A stretch of 64,000 nucleotides of DNA from Torymus aiolomorphi (Eukaryota > Arthropoda > Insecta > Hymenoptera > Torymidae). The position numbers were made by a program, and so were the translations under genes. The stretch lies in the NCBI GenBank assembly GCA_036365515.1, contig CM070873.1, positions 75,542,529-75,606,528 on the forward strand. Direction: 5' to 3'. Shown piece by piece: positions 59,200-64,000 of this stretch. The notes beneath the pieces were generated by a model that worked only from the letters and a program-made list of their open reading frames with translations, was not told the DNA's origin and did not search any database. Position 1 is the stretch's first letter, and each line of letters opens with the position of its first letter.

Positions 59200-59620
59200 T
59201 TTATAGACCAGCTGACAAGAAAAATTTTAAAACACCCGCAGCTCGCCCGTAGCGCACAATAAAAATTATAAAACGACCGCTGTTCTTCGTGGCGGGCAAT
59301 AAAAATTGAAAAACACCCGTTGCTCCCCATAGCGAACAATAATAGTACATTACGCACCTAGGGAGAGCAAAACCTGGATAGTCCATAACTCATATAAATT
59401 TCCACACGAGCCGAAGACGAGAGTGGCAAACACAAGATGTGGGCTGGCCAATTTTCCTCCTGTTCGGTGTATACTATTTTTCCTGTCACCAAAGCCGAAA
59501 ATGGCACATTTGCGCCGGGAGAGAATGTGGTGCTTTCGGTCCACTGCTCGCCATAGTGAGCAATAAAAATGGAAAAGTGCCCGGTGCTCGCTATATTCTA
59601 ATAAAAGTATGGTTGCCATA
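59200..59620. repeat. Tandem CGCAATAAAAATT-type repeats with an embedded MITE
   Basis: GCGCACAATAAAAATTATAA, GCGGGCAATAAAAATTGAAA, GCGAACAATAATAG and GTGAGCAATAAAAATGGAAA are diverged units of about 60 bp. At 59339-59478 a small MITE has ends AATAGTACATTACGC and GTGTATACTATT, with interior wording like 5071-5207. Confidence 0.6.
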
Positions 59621-59724
59621 TCTAAATGCGATGCCACTAGCTCTGCTTTATATTAAAAAAAATGCGAAAAAGAGTACTTGTGTTACAAAAAATATCGTAT
59701 GCATCAAGGGATAAATGAACTTTT

Positions 59725-59900
59725 TAACGTCGTTTGGTTGCAGTACTCGTAGTCGACTCGTGCTTGCTGTCCCTTGACCCGTACTGCAACCTCCACATAC
59801 GGTATAAAAAAGGCCACTTTACGCCCTTGGTACACAATATACTATTATTTTTTATTTCCAGGTAAATAAAGTAGTTATTTAGTTTGGTAGAGAGTAATAG
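59725..59900. repeat. Inverted repeat and MITE-end motifs
   Basis: GGTTGCAGTACTCG at about 59738 is mirrored by CCCGTACTGCAACC near 59790. Downstream, CACAATATACTATT and AATAGTAGTACATTATG mark possible ends of another small MITE (59828-59893). Confidence 0.45.
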
Positions 59901-60365
59901 TAGTACATTATGTAGCAAAGAAGATAAGTCGCTCACTTGGCTCAGCTCGCTTGGACAGTGAAACCATCCACGGGAAACACCGACTTTTCTCTTTTTACAT
60001 ACAGTACTTTATTTCCGTCTCAACTGTGACCACTTTTTGTTCCATACCATATTTAAGTGTACTATTGAAAGGTGTTTTGCTAAGTTCATATGGAATTAAT
60101 CTTTTTTCGCAAAATTCAGGGAAAAAATAAATTGGTGGGAAAAAAGTATAATTAGTTAAAAGAAGGAAACAAGTCTAACTTTTATCCTTTTTTCAAAGGA
60201 AACAGTGTTCATTTTTGTTAAGATAGATATAGTAAACACTTATTTTATACTACTGTTGTACTAGTACTTTGTAGATCTGAAGTTTATTTTTTCAAAATAA
60301 ACGTTTTGAAATCAAATTATGAAATAATGAAATTCGGTTAATTTTTCGACGTGCATTTAAGGGGT

Positions 60366-60582
60366 TGTGAGATACGAACTTCTATTGTGCGACCTACTAT
60401 AACGCGTGGATACGAGTAATTTACTGTAAATTTATATTATTATTGAAATTAACGGCTTATACAAAATCACTTGTTATGCGTAATGTAATTGCACAGTGTA
60501 TTGCACTAATTAGTTTATAATAAATTACTCGTATCTTCTCGTTATGTTAAGACGCACAATAGAGATGGTATCCGTAATTAAT
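60366..60582. mobile_element. Palindromic MITE in intron 4
   Basis: GATACGAACTTCTATTGTGCG and its inverse CGCACAATAGAGATGGTATC bound the element. Inside them GGATACGAGTAATTTA is mirrored by TAAATTACTCGTATC. It lies 80 bp downstream (minus strand) of exon 4. Confidence 0.65.
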
Positions 60583-60662
60583 CCATACCCCTTTAATGCC
60601 AGACAAAAACAATGCGGTTGTGAGGTGTTAAATATAATAATATACTTTAAATTTATATTTAC

Positions 60663-60898
60663 CATTTTTTTGAAGAAAACCTTATTCCTCTCGGATAACA
60701 TTTCCTCTACTACACATACTTTCTTCAGATTATTACTTTCAATATTATCTACAGGCAAATGCTTATTCATCATTGTAATATCCTGTATTGTCAGAATTAA
60801 ATCATCTGGAGCATTTTTTGCACGTATTGTACCAATTTTTGACTCTAGTTTCGCGATTTTTATGCTGTTAGCATTTGTTTCGTCCACTAATTTCACCA
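60663..60898 (-). CDS. Exon 4, coiled coil and start of the DUF4806-like domain
   Basis: The acceptor GGGTTAG gives phase agreement with exon 3 (G|TG). The exon reads NSIKIAKLESKIGTI (a likely short coiled coil), then LPVDNIESNNLKKVCVVEEM, the FPlxsxexLxxlExxL entry of DUF4806. It ends FFKKM at donor ATG|GTAAAT, phase 0. Confidence 0.75.
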
Positions 60899-61529
60899 CT
60901 AACCCTTAAATATCAATTATAATACTCTTTTAAACAGTTCAGTTATTTTATATTATGCAAGATTTTCATGCACGTTTTGTGAGACTAGTTTTTAAGACGG
61001 CTTCGTCGCCTTCTTATAAATAAATAGACACTCTCAAAGTTTAGTCTTTTAATATGTAGGTTGTGGGTCATAGAAAGGTGTCATAGAATTACATTTTCAT
61101 TGATTGCAGAAAGAATCTATAGGCAAATTCTTTAAAAAGCAAATATGTTACTAAGAAAGATATTTAGAACATTGTAGTAATAAATAAGACAGACTAGTTA
61201 AACCGTTTTCAAGTTATAGTAATTAAAATTAGCATTTGTTCAGTTGACACGACCGCTCGCTATGAGTGTAAGAGAGGACACGCATAAGCGAGAGAGGTAG
61301 AGCGAGAATGTGAGGTGAGATACCGTCCGCTCAAAAAGTTCTTGTCTCGCCAAACGTAAACAAAACATGCGTGACAGGCTCTTGCGAGTGAGTCAGAAGA
61401 GATTCAACATTTTTGTTTCCGATTACCAGTCCAGAAGTATCTTAATTCAGAGTCAAACGCCGAAACCATCTTAAAAAAATTTAGAGGTGATACTCGAAAA
61501 TATGGATCAATAATTAAAATAGTTCATAC
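60899..61529. other. Intron 3 of the DUF4806-type gene
   Basis: No other feature. 61250-61400 is somewhat GC-richer, with GAGAG runs but no recognised element. Confidence 0.5.
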
Positions 61530-61730
61530 CGTAAGTTGCAATTAATATTTCACGATCAGTCATATTCTGCAGAGTAATATTTTCCTTTGGTGGCAATACT
61601 TCATTCATGGATCCGCCAGTACTCCCCACTTCATCATTCGCGACTTCATCATTCGCGAATCCTTCAGTACCCTCCCCTTCATCCGCGACTCCGTCAATGC
61701 CCTGCGCCTCGTTCGAAATGTTAGCTACAG
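61530..61730 (-). CDS. Exon 3, acidic linker
   Basis: Acceptor TTTTTGTAG, with a second acceptor six bases later (CTGTAG) that would drop two residues. The exon is rich in Glu, Asp and Gly, with a duplicated ANDEV ANDEV motif, and ends at donor TACG|GTATGA, phase 1. No domain is recognised. It links the N-terminal module to the coiled coil. Confidence 0.7.
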
Positions 61731-62440
61731 CTACAAAAAGAACATAGATTCTCACTCAAATACAGTTTTAAAATTACAACAGTTGTTCGAAAACTTCCTG
61801 ATCTGATGCAAAATTAGTGCCCTGAGATGTTTCAGATACGTAAGTTTAACATGAGGTTATTAATTCAATACTCCCACATTCCATTAACTTATACCAGCAG
61901 AGTTTTCTGTAGTACCAACCACAATATTTTTAATTAAATATGAATTGTTATTAGCTTTTCTTAAATTCTGAGAGCTGACTTCACATAGGCAAACTTATTA
62001 GTTAATTGGCCGGAAATTAGATAATAAACTTACCTTGTGTCTCAGCAGTAAGAATTCAAGAAAAAGTTAATAAGAATTAATATTTACTAGCAAATATCAA
62101 ACACGCTTCGCGCGTACTATTTTGTTTTATGAACGTTATTTTCCAATATGATGTAGTTCAAATGATAAGATAATTAGATTCATTTTTTAAGCAAAAGATC
62201 AAATGTTTTTATTCTATTTTAATTATTTAGTAGTTCCATAAATACATGAGTTTCAAAATTAAAATCTAACACATTTTTAATCTAAAAAAATTCAAATATT
62301 CGCGCTTTTTTCAAATAACGAATCACAACGAGTCTGTAACTGAGCCACTACTTTCGACCATCAATTTAAAAAATTGTGGTCGGTGCGGCAGAGAAGTCGG
62401 TCGGTATAAAGCATCTCTTTAAATATTTCAATATACTTAC
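61731..62440. other. Intron 2 of the DUF4806-type gene
   Basis: AT-rich, without a recognised feature apart from the splice sites at both ends. Confidence 0.5.
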
Positions 62441-62773
62441 TTTGCTTGTCTTTTACATCGGCTCTAGCTGCTGAACTAGTTACGCCGCTTATGCCGAGAC
62501 TCTTAGGTACCTCAACATTTGCTTGGAAAGAGTCATTTTCTTTTTCATTTAAGCTAACTTTGCTTGAATCGCTAAGATCACCGTCTCCTGTATGGTTATC
62601 AGGTGCTACTTTTGATATTTTTTTAGGCGGTTCATCTCTATCCACATCATCAGTTTCGACTTTTTTTTTATGTCTCGTGGACCTTGATTTTTTTATCTTC
62701 TCATCATCGCTTGCATCAGTTAACTTGTGTAAGTTAGGCATTTTAGACTCTTTGATGGCTTCTGTGTAACTAT
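62441..62773 (-). CDS. Exon 2, charged linker
   Basis: Acceptor TTTATTTATAG joins exon 1 in phase (G|AT), giving KSN-DSYTEAIKESK, the usual junction of this family. A Lys/Arg-rich stretch follows (KIKKSRSTRHKKK, a possible nuclear signal) and then a Ser/Asp/Glu-rich stretch. Donor A|GTAAGT is perfect. This is the longest exon (333 nt). Confidence 0.78.
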
Positions 62774-62848
62774 CTATAAATAAAAAAGTTTTCGTAATAC
62801 TGAGTACAAGGAGTTATGATCATGTACAACTGAAACGTAGATTTCTAC

Positions 62849-63142
62849 TGTTAGAGTTATGCTTGGAAGAAGGAGTGAATGAAGATATAAAACACACACG
62901 CTTTATTTAATAAAGAATATTTATTAACACGGTCGTTGAACTATCGCTCTTACAAAAGATACTAAAAGTATAAAAGGATTTAGATTAACACAGATGCTAT
63001 CAGTAACAGCTCTATCAGAGCACTGACTGTCGCTGGCCGGCGGCAGGCGCCGCTCTCCTAGAACAAAAGAGGACTAAGAGGGGTAAAGGGGAGAGCGCTA
63101 AGCAACGTACGAAACAGTTGAGCCAGGTCCGTATTTCTAACA
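62849..63142 (+). mobile_element. Solo LTR, 294 bp, in intron 1
   Basis: It starts TGTTAGA and ends TCTAACA, perfect 7-bp inverted ends. TCTAC is directly repeated on both sides (62844-62848 and 63143-63147), a perfect 5-bp target duplication. AATAAA occurs near 62911. The right half is GC-richer (GGCGCCGCTC). It is a complete LTR with no internal domain, so a solo LTR of a copia-, gypsy- or BEL-type element. Confidence 0.85.
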
Positions 63143-63147
63143 TCTAC

Positions 63148-63759
63148 CTTAACGGTACCTAAAGTTTTTAGATTTAAATTTAACTAGATTAATTAAATAA
63201 TTAGAAATATTTTTAAGCAACAAATCAATTTTTTTCATTCTATTTTGATTATTAGTATTTTTAAATACTTGGAGTTTTAAAATTCAAATCTAGCGGAACC
63301 TCGCGTTTATTTTATACAGACCAAGCAAATGAATCTTTAAATGCTTTACAATATCAGGCCATCATTTTTTAAATATAGAATCACAAAAAACAGTTGAAGT
63401 ATACCCTATTAAATTTCCAATTGATTTCATTCATTAGACTTATCGGAAAACATTTTTAAAATTAGTAATTAATCAGAATGAGGCCCTCAATATTTGAAAA
63501 ACTACTATTATAAATGTAAAAATTTGAAAATATAATAGTGTGTACTTAGTGGTATTATGGAGGGTAAAAAAACGCTTTTTCTAAATTTTTTGTTTGAAAA
63601 TATGATAAAACATAGTACTTCTCGACACGGGAGCGATTTTTTACTCGAGCGAAGTAATTTTGAGGTTAGGGAGGTATAAAATAAAATTTAGATACCAGTA
63701 AAGTAGAGATCATGTCAATAATGTAGAATAAACGAATTTATACAAAATAAAAGTCGTAC
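63148..63759. other. Rest of intron 1
   Basis: AT-rich. Near 63610-63660 AGTACTTCTCGACACGGGAG and TTACTCGAGCGAAGTAAT suggest a fragment of a hairpin element. Nothing else is seen. Confidence 0.45.
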
Positions 63760-63958
63760 CATTCGATTTAATATACTTCATGATTGGATACTTTTTCCAA
63801 TCACTTGAAATGTGTTTGAGCTTCACTACGGCTTCAGAAACTTCAGATTTTTTTACCAGAGGAGGCCAGAACATGGCTTTTTTATTATCTGTCAACCATT
63901 TTGTTGGTATAACTCTGGCTATCTTTGATTCGTCTAATATAATCGAGAAATTCTTCAT
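63760..63958 (-). CDS. Exon 1, conserved N-terminal module
   Basis: The start ATG at 63958 is preceded by AAA and an in-frame stop further up, so it is the likely start. The exon reads FSIILDESKIARVIPTKWL, then FWPP, then DWKKYPIMKYIKSN, the conserved N-terminal module that accompanies DUF4806 in insect proteins. Donor G|GTACGA, phase 1. No signal peptide. The promoter would lie just past 63958 and at the window edge. Confidence 0.8.
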
Positions 63959-64000
63959 TTTAAATAAAGATAAAGTTAAATAGTACTTTGTAACACAGAC

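Larger units (their letters stand above)
53381..63958 (-). pseudogene. DUF4806-family gene, seven exons, disrupted by a transposon
   Basis: Minus-strand exons: 63958-63760, 62773-62441, 61730-61530, 60898-60663, 56872-56825 plus 53907-53796 (one exon split by a transposon), 53593-53494 and 53444-53381. Every junction has GT/AG with matching phase. With the transposon removed and two one-base frameshifts accounted for, the total is 1293 nt (430 codons plus stop). The layout is an N-terminal conserved WL...WPP module, a Lys/Ser/Glu-rich linker, an acidic linker, a short coiled coil and a C-terminal DUF4806-like domain. Such proteins are abundant and uncharacterised in insects. Their function is unknown. 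Introns 1 and 4 hold a solo LTR and MITEs. The insertion and frameshifts make this copy non-functional unless the frameshifts are read errors and the insertion is polymorphic. Confidence 0.82.

Overview
The window looks like repeat-dense, AT-rich nuclear DNA of an arthropod, most likely an insect. Hymenoptera is plausible but not proven. The evidence is an R1-clade non-LTR retrotransposon, two IS630-Tc1-mariner elements of DD41D type, a Helitron helicase fragment, a Ty1/copia fragment, solo LTRs, many short inverted-repeat (MITE-like) elements, long (CA)n/(TG)n tracts, and spliceosomal introns in the few host-like exons. There are no prokaryotic genes, operons or CRISPR arrays.

Layout. 1-4449: AT-rich non-coding DNA with a 549-bp TIR element and diverged copies of a repeat called family A here. 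4450-20501: two nearly identical 2.4-kb inverted arms (4450-6852 and 18109-20501) around an 11.3-kb spacer. The spacer holds a CpG-rich solo LTR, repeat family B, nested palindromic elements, a decayed DD41D transposon and an R1-clade element inserted in a CA microsatellite. 17758-21150: a Helitron Pif1-like helicase relic on the minus strand, split by a family A insertion. 21150-35000: MITEs, minisatellites, a run of perfect hairpins, a 312-bp satellite, and two family A copies with their termini facing each other. 35000-38400: a copia RNase H fragment with an LTR-like sequence interrupted by a TTAA-flanked palindrome, then an orphan fatty acyl-CoA reductase exon. 38400-43900: inverted-repeat elements and a second copy of family B with a clean TA-flanked insertion. 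44411-49843: a 3.4-kb foldback-type element nested in another palindrome (family C). 49844-53220: a GC-rich LTR-like block and a 113-bp satellite with a five-unit higher-order repeat.

53381-63958 (minus strand) is the only multi-exon host-type gene I can assemble. Seven exons with matching splice phases encode a protein of about 430 residues. It has a conserved N-terminal WL...WPP region, a charged acidic linker, a short coiled coil and a C-terminal DUF4806-like domain. An intact-looking DD41D transposon (53908-56824, TA duplication) sits inside the DUF4806 exon. The same exon also carries two one-base frameshifts, so this copy is probably dead. A 294-bp solo LTR with a perfect 5-bp duplication lies in intron 1.

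I see no cooperating new system in this window. The most interesting content is structural: nested insertions with recoverable empty sites, giant inverted repeats, foldback elements, a transposon whose right end duplicates its left end, and a host gene broken by a transposon. Gene calls rest on motif recognition and splice-phase bookkeeping, not on database searches.
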